Part shown: piece after piece, positions 46,346 to 57,300 of the stretch
Layout of the letters: every line of letters begins with the position of its first letter
Numbering within the stretch: position 1 is the stretch's first letter
Made by a program: the position numbers and the translations under genes
Origin: Dermanyssus gallinae
Taxonomy: Eukaryota; Arthropoda; Arachnida; Mesostigmata; Dermanyssidae
NCBI GenBank assembly: GCA_003439945.1
Contig: QVRM01000444.1
Span: 1-64,000, forward strand
Direction: 5' to 3'
Length of the DNA stretch: 64,000 nt
Notes under the pieces: model-generated
Databases searched by the model: none
What the model saw: the letters and a program-made list of their open reading frames with translations, nothing else
Told to the model about the DNA's origin: nothing

Positions 46346-47036
46346 AAAGAGCGGCAAAAGAAATACAATTTATCTTTAAAAACATAAAAGATAAACAAAC
46401 GCAATCATTATTAGCCCTTTCGGGTATAAAATGGGAATTTATCACAGAGCGATCCCCCTGGCACGGAGGCTGGTGGGAAAGAATGGTACAATCGGTGAAA
46501 CGACCCCTTCGTAAAGTACTCGGCACGAATGTTCCCAACTTCAGAGTTCTAGCCACACTTTTAACGAACATTGAGAACATGGTGAACCAAAGACCGTTAA
46601 CTTCAGTATCATCCAGCATAGATGATATAAATGCACTCACGCCAGCAGACCTAATGTACGGATACAAAAATAAAGCAGTTTTTCCAGAAACGTCCCGACT
46701 ACCAAAGGACCCCTCCGAATTCTCAGCAATAATCTTCTCAAAGCGTTGAAAGCACCAACAATCCATACTTAGTGCTTTCTGGAAGCGTTTCAAGGAAGAG
46801 TACTTACAGTACCTACGAACCGCTCACACAAACCAACCTGTCGACAGCAGACCCTTGAAAGTCGGCGACTTGTGCATACTAAAAGACCCCTCACCCTCCA
46901 GAGCCTTTTGGCCTCTTTGTCGCGTCATTTCTCTATCAGGGGGGGAGAGGACGGACCTTAGACAAAGGTCCTGTACCGTCAGGTTGGCCTCAGGCCTCAC
47001 ATTACGCCGACCAATACAGTTACTTTATAAACTATA
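46346..47036 (+). pseudogene. BEL/Pao integrase C-terminal half
   Basis: It begins abruptly after RNase H, with the zinc finger and first two catalytic acids of integrase missing. It retains SPWHGGWWERMVQSVK with the third catalytic Glu, then NQRPLTSVSSS, LTPADLMYG and the DUF5641-like end VGDLCILKDPSPSRAFWPL ending LYKL at 47,033. One in-frame stop lies at 46,749. The joint at about 46,340 marks an internal deletion of several hundred bp relative to complete elements. Confidence 0.8.
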
Positions 47037-47714
47037 GGTAGATTAATAAATAATAATAAAAAAAGATTACATGAATACATATACACTTAAGCCGCCAGCA
47101 CGCGTAATAGAACACTCTCGAAGCTATCAACACGTGTAATAGAACACTCAAGAGCAGCTAACGCGCGCAATGGAACATTCTTGAAGCTATCATCTTGTGT
47201 AAGTGAACATTCAGTAACCGCTAAGACGTGCACATTACATTCAAGACGGCCATCTATCGACAGCCGGCCGAACCCATACGCTAAGTATTGCAGATCGAGA
47301 ATAACGTGTAATTATTGTAATACACAGACAACTATAAGAGCAAACACTACTAAGTATGCATGTTAAGTATGACAGATACATAAACGACACAAAACTATTT
47401 AATATGTAAAATGTATTGAGAAATCAATAAATGAGAGCACCCGGGAGCGGCGGCGGGAGAGCGCATCTGCATGCACTTTCAAGTCGGCGCGTATATAACG
47501 GGCCGACATAATAACCTATTTGAGACGAGCCAGAGACATAGAAGAGAACGAATCGACGGCATCTCCGAACGGCCGGTAGTTTCGCGCGCTCACGCCAAGC
47601 TCCCGAGGTTACTGTGTTAACCGACGTTATCGTGTCGTTCTTTCTTGTGAGCGAAACCTCTGTACGTCCCACCGCGTAGCCCTCATCCTGACAGTAAGAG
47701 CGCGGTGCGTGACA
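47037..47714 (+). repeat. 3' LTR region of the BEL/Pao element (start uncertain)
   Basis: Noncoding sequence between the pol stop and the right target duplication. It contains three diverged ~40-bp units around 47,100-47,200 (aatagaacactc / aatggaacattc), an AATAAA at 47,427 and a tatataa at 47,492. It ends GTGACA. No 5' LTR copy remains for comparison, so the LTR start cannot be set. Confidence 0.55.
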
Positions 47715-47719
47715 GGTGG
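47715..47719. repeat. Target-site duplication, right copy (GGTGG)
   Basis: See the left copy. It directly follows the terminal CA of the BEL/Pao element. Confidence 0.8.
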
Positions 47720-48703
47720 CTCCTCGGTTGGGGCCGGTTCTCCTAGGTCTATGTTTCCCTGATAGATCTCTATAGCCCCTACTTTGCCGACTGCCAGTTC
47801 TCCTAGTCTGGTGGCTGCCGGGAAGTATTGGGTTAGTCGTTGGATAAGTTATTTGTCCTTGGCGTTCTTGTCTTGGACCAAGATCGCTCTGACTTCTCTG
47901 TCGCTCATGATACTGGTCTTTATCGTTCGCGTTCCTTTATAGGCTTTTCGCGGCCAATCTTTCGCAATCTCGGCTTCAACGGCCTTTATGTCCTTAGCCT
48001 CTCTGAGGTTCTGCAAGGTTTCATGGGCCTTCTGCTCCTCCTCAGCTTGCTTGGTTTCCTCCGGGGTCCGTGGTTTTGCGGCCTCGAGCTCCTTGATTTG
48101 CTCTTGTAGCTGCTTGCGCAAGTATTGTTCTTTTGTCAGCTGCTCCTTCAACTCCATGATGGTTTGTTCATGTTGTCGGTTGAGCGTTAGCAGCGTTTCT
48201 GCCGTTGTTTCCTGTTGTTTTTTGTTAGTCTCTTCTTTTTCTAACAGTTGCTGTTTCAGTCTGCTATACGCTTCTTTTTCGTTTAATTCCGCCCGGAGCT
48301 TAATTATGTTGTCTCCGGAGTCCCTCCGAGGTAGCGACCTTTTCTTATTTTCTAGCGCTTTTAGGCCAATTTCTATAGCCGTTATTGCGTGTTTTATATT
48401 ATCTTTTGTATTTTGTGGTACAGTTTCTTTAACAAGACGTTGCACCGTGCTGAGTAGCTCATCGAGCTCTTTGCTTGGCCAAATCCAAGATTCTGAACTT
48501 TCGTCCATTTCATTGTCGATCTGTCTTCGTTTTCTGCTGCTTGTTTTAGCCTGATTGAGCGCCTCAGTGCTTGCAGTTTTCTCCGTTTCCCGTCTGTATT
48601 CATTCAGGCCTGATATATCAGGCTCCGAAACTGCCCTGGCGGCAAATCCAGTCAGCTTTACCGGGATTGGGGGGGTTTCCCCCAAGCGCTTCTCTTTATC
48701 CAT
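47720..48703 (-). pseudogene. R1 copy 2 ORF1, N-terminal part (coiled coil)
   Basis: ATG at 48703 (MDKEKRLGETPPIPVK) is the only upstream Met in frame. Residues about 110-240 are highly charged heptad-like sequence (KQQLLEKEETNKKQQE, MELKEQLTKEQYLRKQL), consistent with the trimerising coiled coil of many LINE ORF1 proteins. A stop at 47,849 (NAKDK*) follows a probable frameshift; the next frame continues RLTQYFPAATRLGELAVG to the insertion point. Confidence 0.8.
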
Positions 48704-49340
48704 TTTATGTATGCTTGTCGAGGCACTTGTTGGTAACCGCTGTTTGTATTAAAGAACGCAAGTAAAATTCAGAAATCGCGTCTAAGAGCACCTAGCAGGC
48801 CTGATAATGTGCTCTTTCTTCCTTAAGTTAAGTGAGTTCTCACTTAGACGTGCTTATATGACTGGTCGGCTCTCGCTGCGGAGCAGTCAGCTGATTGCGC
48901 TTTGAACCCAAAAAAGCGCAAGTTTTTCGAGTAAATATCCTTGCTCGCGAAACTGTTGCACTAGTTGGGGCGTTCCACCATTCAAAACACTTGTTGGACG
49001 ATGAACTGTTCAGATATGTCGTTGAAATTGACCTTCTGTTAAGTTTGTTCAATCGCACTCTCTACCTCTATCTCGCACACTCACTCCTGCATCAAAAACA
49101 CAACTTTTTCGGCTTAATTCGAGAGCTCGGGCTCTAGCGGCCCGATCGAAGTGGCCGACACAGATGTGTGCTACCCGTTATATTGTCGATCTATAGGTGT
49201 TGCTTTCTAAACTGCAGGCTTTAGTTCGCTGTTGAGACTGCGTTTGTTTACGTCCGTTGGAATTCGAGTTCAGCGTTCGATTTGACGACTAAAAGTAGGT
49301 CACATCGATTTTCACTGTTTTTTCACCGTTTCACTCAGAA
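48704..49340 (-). other. Upstream flank/5' UTR of R1 copy 2
   Basis: No recognised gene. Minus-strand frame 49,058-48,840 gives a 72-residue Ser/Thr/Arg-rich peptide without known motifs. The 5' end of the LINE must lie somewhere here. Confidence 0.35.
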
Positions 49341-49820
49341 CAAACTGCACCTATTTGATCACTGGGTCGAGGGCGGTCGTTGGTTCGCAGATTTCCCGGG
49401 TTTCCACGCTTGAACTAAGTTCTGCGGTACTTATCCGGGAGCGCAATCGAACGTGACTCACCCCGCTGACGCCGGCACCACTACTACTTGCTGCTGCTGC
49501 TGCCACTGCTACAACTAATGGCCCATTGCTTCCTACCGCAGCCGCAGCGGCAGCACTGGTAGCAGCGGTAGTGGTGAAGTGATGAAAGACTGTCCTGGCG
49601 AAGATCGACCAACAATATAGACACATTATCATAACCTTCATTATCATCATCATACGTACTGAGCCAGTCTAGCAGCCAGCCTATCTGAGCCAGCTTTTCT
49701 AGCCAGCAACCCATCTACTACTTGCTGGCCTACCTACAAGGTCATTGGCTTGATAGCGTGCACTCTCTCTCTCTCTCGAAGAAGAAGAAGAAGAAGAATT
49801 TAGAAACTTAACGTAAACAA
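49341..49820. other. No gene recognised; short simple repeats
   Basis: It holds a GCT/GCC-rich patch (49,475-49,560), a (CT)n at 49,762-49,777 and a (GAA)n at 49,779-49,797. The latter stands directly before dispersed repeat R-x copy 2. Confidence 0.5.
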
Positions 49821-49824
49821 TACT

Positions 49825-50195
49825 ACGAAAGCAATTGCAAGCTGCTGCGTGCATTGGTCATTGGGTGAGGTGTCAGAATTCAGTTTACGACGCTAGGTTC
49901 TCATCGGTGCTATCTCTCTCGTGCAAGGCTTCCCTTGCGGGGAACGCTTGAGCCCGGCACGATAGAATGGCAATTGGATCAACAAACTGTCAATGGGAGT
50001 CGTCGAGAAAAGAATCGAATCATGTTGTCGGCAACGACATTTAAAAGGGTAGGATAAACACAAACAAAACTAGGGATAGAGGCAGGACTCATTTTAGCAG
50101 AATATTTTTAGCGTATCCTTTACTACAGACTGCGCCGAGGGGCACGGAACGACTGGCAATCTGCGCCGTAAGCAACACTACCAACAAGAAGGTGG
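49825..50195. repeat. Dispersed repeat R-x, copy 2
   Basis: Same blocks and order as 29,355-29,660. It has an extra ~70 bp between the central and right blocks. Noncoding, family unknown. Confidence 0.75.
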
Positions 50196-50584
50196 TGATT
50201 TTAACCACCACGGCCACTCCCGCAGCACCAACTCAGAGAATAATCTTATGGGCAATTTCTCATGCAGCCAGGCCTAGAAAGGAAATGAAATCGCGATTAC
50301 ACAGACCCTGGTTTGATCAAGAATGCAAGTACATGAAACATAATATGTACTTATATATGTTAAGTTATTTATTGTTGTTATTGATTGTTATGTTATTCAC
50401 TGACTGGAGGTTATAGCCATGACGCGGACAATCGGCTAGGTCATCGACAAGTCTAATGAGAGCGCATCGCCTTCGGCGCGTACGTACACGTGCTAGGCAG
50501 GCTACGGAAATGAATGCATGGAATGCAACAGGTTCTGAAAGATGTCCCCCAAGGCGGCTGTATTAAGACAAACGCGGTGATTTG
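50196..50584. other. No feature recognised
   Basis: A 74-codon plus-strand frame (50,192-50,416) has a hydrophobic end but no homology I can see. The stretch separates the repeat from RLE copy A2. Confidence 0.35.
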
Positions 50585-52680
50585 ATAAGAATACTGATGG
50601 AGCGACAATTTTATCCTGAGAACGTGTGCACTTGGAATATTACCCGATTTCTTATAGAGCGGGTTGGGGCCACTTCAGCAGCGTGCCGCGGACGGACGCC
50701 GCGTTCGACGTCGAGATCGAGCCGCTGTTTTAAGAAAGCCGCAGATCTCTTGTCTCCGGTTGCTAGGTTCAGCTGCTCGCCGACTCTGTGGAGCAGTTTG
50801 AGGCTGCCTGGGCCGCCTGGGCCGCCTAAGGTGTCGAACGCTAGCGGTTGAAACTCATATGGGTAACTTATCGAGGCGCAATTTACGAGCTTTTCGTCTC
50901 CGCTAGATAAAAGGTGTGGCCTGCCAAGATTGCCCCGCCACCATTAAAGGTGCTAATGAGTCTACTGAAGGGAGTGGCAGTTATCCCATCCGGGCCCTTA
51001 CCATCGTCGGCGAACAGGCCCAGGGGTTCTGGAATGCAGGGGAATCCACTTGACCGAAGCGCTCGGCCGAAGGTGTCGTTAACACCGGTATGTCTGGCCC
51101 GTCGTCCCGTACTCATAATGCACGACAACCCGTGATGGGCTCATTTGTCAACGGGATGGCCACATTTACACCTGACGGGGAGATACAAGGTCACAGCCAA
51201 GACAAAGACCTACCCCGATTCCGGTTGTTTCGTCGTCCAGGAGAGTGCCCAGTAGGGCACTTGGAAGTGCATGCAACCAGGAGTTTTTGGCAGCGACCGC
51301 TCGGAGGCGAGTTTTGGGGTCGTCGATTGCGCCCGCAAGTAAGCCGCGGTACGGTTTGTCGTATAAAAATGAACTCCAGTCATGTTGGCTTAATGAGTTA
51401 TCCAGAGCGCCTTTGCAAGCTGTCTTTAGTTACTCAAACAGCCTCTCTAGAGTTCCTTGTACTGACAAATACCGGCCTTGTCTAATAGTGCGATGGCATT
51501 GTTCTCTGATCGGAAAATGGAGGAGAATATTGCTGGCGCTGCGGAAACGAGCGGATCCGGGATTTCCAGACCCCCTTTTGAGATCGGTAGTTGTTACTGT
51601 TTTTGAGAGGAAGGCGCCAGCGATCGATTAAGAGTTTCAAGGGCGTTTAGAGGGCGTTTAGACTTGTTCAATAGACGCAGATCGTCCAACCGTTTTAGAG
51701 TTAGAGAGTTAGATCGGCTCCGCGAAGAAGGTGGGCGACCCTCGTAATAAGGATCGAAGTAAAATGAGCGCGCGGTGAGCAATGAGTGGCGCAAGGTTAT
51801 TGGCAACGTCCTCCAGCTTATTCTGCCATTTTTCAAGTGCGTGTGCGAGCCCTTCCGGCCGAAGGGGGACTCCCAGGAGCTCTAAATCATTGTCTTGGGT
51901 AACTTTACATCCCAGCAGTAAAGCTTGAAGGATGCGAAAGTCTGGGGCCTGTGTAGTATCGCCTGTAACATAGATCTCACATTTCTTAGGATTCAGCTTT
52001 AAACCCTTAAAGTCTTACGGAAATCAATTACGCGCCGAACGTCGCCAGAAACCATGTCTACATCGCCCAACACACCGTCAGTGAGATACACAATATTTAG
52101 TGAGCTTTTGAGAGAGTCAACTAGCTCTTTGATATTCAGGCAAAACTGAGGGGGGCAAAGGGTCACCCTGTTGCAGCCCCGAGATAATCTGGTAGGGCCA
52201 GGTAAAAAGCGGTACGGTACGTTTGATTGACGTGGTGCGTCAGCTGGGGGCAATGTGTCGCAACCGCCTTCAAGAGGTGATCCCGTCCTACAGTGTTGAA
52301 TGCATTCTTGAAAGCTTCGAGCACCCCAGAGAGTGTGCGTGAGTTGATGAAAGCTAGGGCAGCCTGTACCGCGGTTTTAGCCCCGGCTGGTACGGCAAAG
52401 CCAAGCTGGTGAGGCCAGTCACCTCGCCAATTCAATCTCTGGTTCGATTACAGGCAATTTTTGTGGCTAGCCTGCATAAAATGAAGGAGCAAGCAATTGG
52501 CCTCACTGACCAGTCTTTCTTTGTAGGGCGAAAAACCTGGCTCGCCACATAATATTATAGGCAGGTGAGATGGAGGAGCACCCCACAGAAGTAAGTCTAC
52601 GAAATTTGCCAGTGCTCCCGCCAGCCGACCGGCTTTGTCCCCCAGGGTCTGAGATAGTACGCCCATTAGCAGTCAAAATC
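50585..52680 (-). mobile_element. Family A RLE retrotransposon (copy A2), 5'-truncated and decayed
   Basis: Minus-strand order: pre-RT segment (52,666-52,448), RT relic, post-RT segment, RLE relic, 3' UTR matching copy A1 to about 50,590. The catalytic WDATVTD part of the endonuclease has been deleted (FSRLISTFNGGG). Several frame changes. Confidence 0.75.
50883..52666 (-). pseudogene. Family A ORF2 (copy A2): RT and RLE relic
   Basis: RT motif A relic LEAFKNAFNTVGRDHLL, motif B region reduced to LCPPQFCLNIKELVDSL, motif C mutated to VYLTDGVLGD (WYLDDG expected). The post-RT block is in 51,836-51,594. The RLE part has SCIMSTGRRARHTGVNDTF, RSSGFPCIPEPLGL and GPDGITATPF, with the PD pair kept but its partner lost. 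It lacks the C2H2 head. Confidence 0.7.
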
Positions 52681-52894
52681 GTATAAAGTCAAGACCCCCG
52701 GCGAAATCAAAAACTATTGACCGCGACTACAACTTCCCCTGACGTGGTGCAGGAAAACGGGAGCCTGGGGGATTTACCAGTTTAGGTCTGGTGGCCCCAA
52801 AGTGTGTTTTTTTGCGAAGGGCTGTCAGGTGATGCGTGCTGGAAGCCGGGGCTTCCGACGAGCCGATCAGCCTGGCGGCGTTTGACACTTAAGT
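52681..52894. other. No feature recognised
   Basis: GC-rich linker between copy A2 and an R1 3' fragment. Confidence 0.35.
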
Positions 52895-53145
52895 TCTCTG
52901 AGGTTTTGGGAATGATGCACATGCGCCACTAGCAGCTTGCGTAATTAGTCGAGACTCAAACCCATTAAACCCGGACTCCTCTACCCCCTCGGTTTTATTT
53001 TAACATTACTTCGAAGCCGTGGGAAAGGCGTCTCTGCAGTTTTTCTTTAATCAACTTTATTCCTGACTATTATCCCGCATGTCTACCTGCGGTTGAATAG
53101 CGGGATGTCATTTTGTAATCCGTCTTGTGAGGGTGCGTCGAGACC
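52895..53145 (-). mobile_element. R1-type LINE 3' end fragment
   Basis: About 250 bp that closely match 16,790-17,055, including gatgcacatgcgccactagc and tcccgcatg..tacctgcggtt. Orientation on the minus strand as there. Confidence 0.75.
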
Positions 53146-53748
53146 ATGAGGGCCTGGCTGCACGTCGCTTTCGGTTAACTTGGTCTGGCGGACGCGATCA
53201 AAACAAGAGAGGTCACGTCATTTTAAGGAGGTGTGGTGGTCGAAATGATTAAAAAGATCTAGAAACCCCGAGTACTACCGCCAATCCAGTCCGATTAAAA
53301 GGTCGCCCTATAATCTAGTGCCGAATCAGAACCAGCTGGAAATACCGGAAACCAAGCGCTTTGGAAAATTTAATTAATTATATATAATTGCTGATACACA
53401 GTCTTATTGTCGTCACACGAGTAAACAGACCATTGTTTGTATTTAGGTAACTGCCGACTTATGTGTTGGCACACGAGTAAACCGATTCTGACAAAATAAA
53501 GGTGCATTTGAATTGAATTCTATTATATTTGAAATATGCTTTTATTTGCGCAACACTTATTCTGTTCATACGAATCTCGCGTAAGGCTTTTAGCTCTCCC
53601 GGTAGTTCATAGATGCCCGTAGAACTTTAATTTGAAATGCATCAATATTTGACTGCACGCATGTGTCACGATGCAACCCTGGCTGGCTCATGGGTGGCCT
53701 ATAAGCAAAATCGCTGACGTTCTGCCGGTCCCAATGAGAATGTGGATT
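53146..53748. other. No gene recognised
   Basis: Downstream flank of the minus-strand CD36-family gene. A minus-strand AATAAA lies at 53,541-53,546, about 640 bp past the stop codon, and could serve as a poly(A) signal. Confidence 0.35.
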
Positions 53749-53880
53749 TTTTTTTTTTTTTTTTTTGAAGAGGTGAAAAATGCATTTACGCACACCCTCC
53801 GATGTGGAGAGACGTGTGGGACTAAGCGTCGGGGACTCAATCGAATCCGCGCGCACTACCCACTAAAAAACACCCCTGGT
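53749..53880 (-). mobile_element. LINE 3' end/SINE-like insertion
   Basis: An A-run of about 18 (T-run on plus strand) at its 3' end, preceded by GCGTAAATGCATTTTTCAC and, further in, TTTTTTAGTGGGTAGTGCGC. It is clearly related to the insert at 31,292-31,499. Inside the presumed 3' UTR or flank of the CD36-family gene. Confidence 0.7.
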
Positions 53881-54188
53881 ATCGGATCCTTGCAGGACGT
53901 GCATAGAACGCACTTGTCTGTAGTCGCCCTGAACTGTAGCGCCATTGCGTGGAGATGCAGCCTGTGCCAGACAAAACAAAATGTTAATGCTACGCCACAA
54001 TTAACTATACTTACCGCCCGAAATTGCTTGAAAACGCGATTTAGATGGGAGAACGAAATATTGTTGTTTACACAAAATGATTTTTAGACAAAAAAAGAAA
54101 CTCAGCTTCTTCTTTTGTTTTCTTAATTACGTATACTTATCTGTGTGTTTCAGCGGCTTCAGCGGAAGCTAACTGTGCCTACTGAGGA

Positions 54189-54259
54189 CTATGCATTATC
54201 TCCTTCATGCACTTCTTCCTCAGGATCTTCCAACGGGCTGTTTTGTCGCTGGTCTGTTA
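54189..54259 (-). CDS. CD36-family gene (minus), coding exon 11 with stop
   Basis: Acceptor cgtttttgcag. It codes TDQRQNSPLEDPEEEVHEGD and ends NA-TAG at 54,189. Acidic like the end of exon 10, and in the phase that exon leaves. Confidence 0.65.
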
Positions 54260-54290
54260 CTGCAAAAACGATATTATATATTATAGTCAG

Positions 54291-54353
<63 letters not shown>

Positions 54354-57300
54354 TATATATTTTATATACAATTATTATATTATTAGCCAAAACATTATCG
54401 CTAATGTCAACGAAAACAGCAGCAATCAAGAGGTTCGGATAGCACGCAATGCCACCCATCCCGCAGTACCGGCCCTCCGGTACTGGCCTACACGGGAAGG
54501 CCAGTACCGGAGGGCCGGACATGTTGAGATATCTAGGATTTCCCAAACAGTTTTTGTGGCAGCAAACCATATACCGCTGACCCTCAGCGGCATATGGTTT
54601 ATCATCTATTCTCGTAGGATTTTTTTTGGTCTACTGCTATGCATCTCCCTCGAGGAAACTAGGTTTTGAAACGCATAGATAATGTGTTCGTATGAATGAA
54701 TCTCCATGTCCTTACACCAACTGTTTAGCCAGTATACCAATTCGATGTCATAGGAAGTTTTCAAGGCAACCTACGACATTGAATGAATAATAGAAATATA
54801 TAAAAGTAGTAAATTGAAACATACAGTCCTCCTCCTCCTCCTGTTCTGGAGTATCTGGCGTTTCCGCCTTTCTCGATCGAAGAACTTCACCGGACGACGT
54901 TTGTGGCTGCGGTAGCTCCGATGGCGTGCAATTTTTTTCTTGTTCTTTCTCGGCCGATTTTGATTTCGACGACACCGTCGACTTCGGCGCGCCGATAGCA
55001 GGAGAAGGTTCAGGAGAAGGTTCGTTAGAGCTGTCTTCGCTAGACGGGGTCGACCCCTGCTCCTCTATTTGTTTCCGAAGTTTCTCCATAACCGAGTCCG
55101 GTATGTCCACGCCGAGGTCATCCAAGTCCCCTTTGCGCATTTTAAAATACACGGGTAGGCCGGCAGGAAGTCGTGCACGCAGGGCGCGCCGACGCTGTCG
55201 ACGGCGCAAGTCCGTTTCGGGCTCGGACGACAATTCCTTTTGTTACCAGATTACAAATTTATGTTGTTCAGTTATTATAATTTTAATAGATGAACGTTAC
55301 CGTTACCAGTAAATTTTGTACCAGCCCACAGAGCCGTGGTTCCTCTGCAAGACCAATGACATAATCCAAGCCCATCGCTCGGTAACACACGTAGCTTGCC
55401 TTTTATTTGTTCCAATCGAATTTTCTAGCGAGCTGGGTATATGCGTTTACTAACCTCCGTCGGGATGTCGTCGGGCGTATGGGGCGGAACCTCTTCATCA
55501 CGCTGAACAAAAATGCTGACGCCAAAGAAAACGGCAGCAATCAAGAGGCTCAGACTGCACGCAATTGCCACCCATCCCGCAAACACGGGCCAAGCCCTCA
55601 CCGCGGCCAGCGTTCTTAGTTTGTCTTCTGGTAGCTTTCGCTGAAAACCGAGACGATATATCAATAGCTATACCGTAAGTAGACTTAGTTCGTTGGTATG
55701 AAGCATAATATAGGGTAGCGGAGCAGACTGCCTAAGGTTTAGTTCACGGTAGAGCAATAGAGCAACAAGCAGCGTGTGTTGTTATTTTATAAACGAGTTA
55801 ATGTTCTATGGCGACAGTGGCCAGAAAGCTTGTTTCCCGACAAGCTAAGCCAATGGCCATGTAAATAGGCAAAACCTTCACATTTAAGGTCCGGGCCACA
55901 TAAAAACATAAGGCTCGTACAAGCATATATCTACAAAAAGTACGATGCGGCTATTAGAGCAGTGATGCTATCAGCTCTTAATATCGAAAACCGCCGTTAA
56001 AATGGCCAAAAAAACAAGAACTAAAACATTAGCAAAGCACCAGCTCTTCTATATATTTATGTCTAGTAGTATGCATATTAACACGACCGGCGGTCATCGG
56101 CCAGTTCAACTCTTAAAATATACTCACAACTTCTTGCCAGAATACCGGAGCGATCAGCTGAACTGGCGTCCCATCCCGTACCAGAGTGAGGTTGAAACTC
56201 AGTTGGCTTCTGATTTTCATATCAATCACTACTCCGGATGGCTAAAATCACGAAAGAAAGATTTTTCGTATTTAGGTACTATGATGATATAAATTTTTAA
56301 AAGAGTTTTCGCGGCAGCTTTTGTCTCAGGTGCTCCTCATTTTTGTCTTAGTCATATATATAAGGCGCTTTTTAGTAACTGCAACTACCAGATAACGCTA
56401 TAAAGCGCCAAATGCGCACAGGTTGTTGCATATTGCATCAGGGGCAAGATAGATCTCCAGAGCGGTCACTGCATAGCGCTCTTAATATTGCGATCGCATA
56501 AGCACGAGACCACCATTAAGCAAAAGCAAACATCATTCTCACTGGTGGCTGCGTGCAGTTCGACGGTGGGCGTAGTTCAATTATCTCTGCGGTTCTAGCG
56601 AGCAGGAAGTGAAGCAAAGTGCAGCCTAGAGTGCATGGATTGTACAATAAGTTCCTACATTGTCAAGCCCGGTGGCGTGGTGGGTGCATTCGCATACTTT
56701 ATAGTTAGTTTTTGTGCAGTTTTGATGATTTCGTAGTTCTTCGCAGGCTTGTTATTCATGCTGTAGGAGCGCCTTAAGTGGGACACAGTGCAAACACGGT
56801 CAACCGGCGTGATTTACGTCCGTATGCTCTTAAACTTTGCAGCATAATTCAAGCAATTAAATACCGAGGAACGTAGAAACATGCAACTGTCTATTGTGCC
56901 GAAGATGTCTACCACTTTGGTATCGAGCGTAGGCTCGCATAAACATTTTATACGGAGCCACGAAAACGTAAGAAACTTACGGCATGCACGTCAATGTATG
57001 CACCGTGTTTTTTTTCATCCGGGTGAAGGCCGGTAACGTTTTTATGAAGCTCCGGATCGCTGTAGAGAAAGTGAGGAAAACTTAACACTGCTGGCAGCAC
57101 AGTCTTTTTAATTTTCAGTTCGCAATAGTAACACGGGCTGGCGTCGAACAATCCATCAGCGTTCGTAGGCAACGGGCTTGTGCAGCTGCGACGCAAAACG
57201 ACATAATCACATTTGTTAGAAGACGTGCGCAAGAAAATTTATCGCCAGATAACCAGCTAGAAATTGCTTTTATTGATTCCTAATTTACACAAAAAGATCC

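Larger units (their letters stand above)
44409..47714 (+). mobile_element. BEL/Pao LTR retrotransposon, internally deleted, nested in R1 copy 2
   Basis: The insert begins TGTGACGAAC and ends GCGTGACA, and is flanked by GGTGG on both sides (44,404-44,408 and 47,715-47,719). That fits the TG..CA ends and ~5-bp duplications of this group. Pol domains run protease, RT, RNase H, integrase on the plus strand. The 5' LTR (beyond at most a stub) and gag are missing, as is the integrase N-terminal half. It is therefore defective but younger than its R1 host. Confidence 0.85.
40139..48750 (-). mobile_element. R1-clade non-LTR retrotransposon (copy 2), nearly complete, split by BEL/Pao insertion
   Basis: Reading right to left: ORF1 N-terminus (48,703-47,720), BEL/Pao insertion (44,409-47,714), ORF1 C-terminus (44,403-43,149), ORF2 (43,183-40,139). 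Joining the flanks across the insert restores ORF1 continuity at EEPP|TTTSRTLIVG, with one copy of the 5-bp target. It is the most complete LINE in the window and the reference for the other R1 fragments. Confidence 0.88.
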
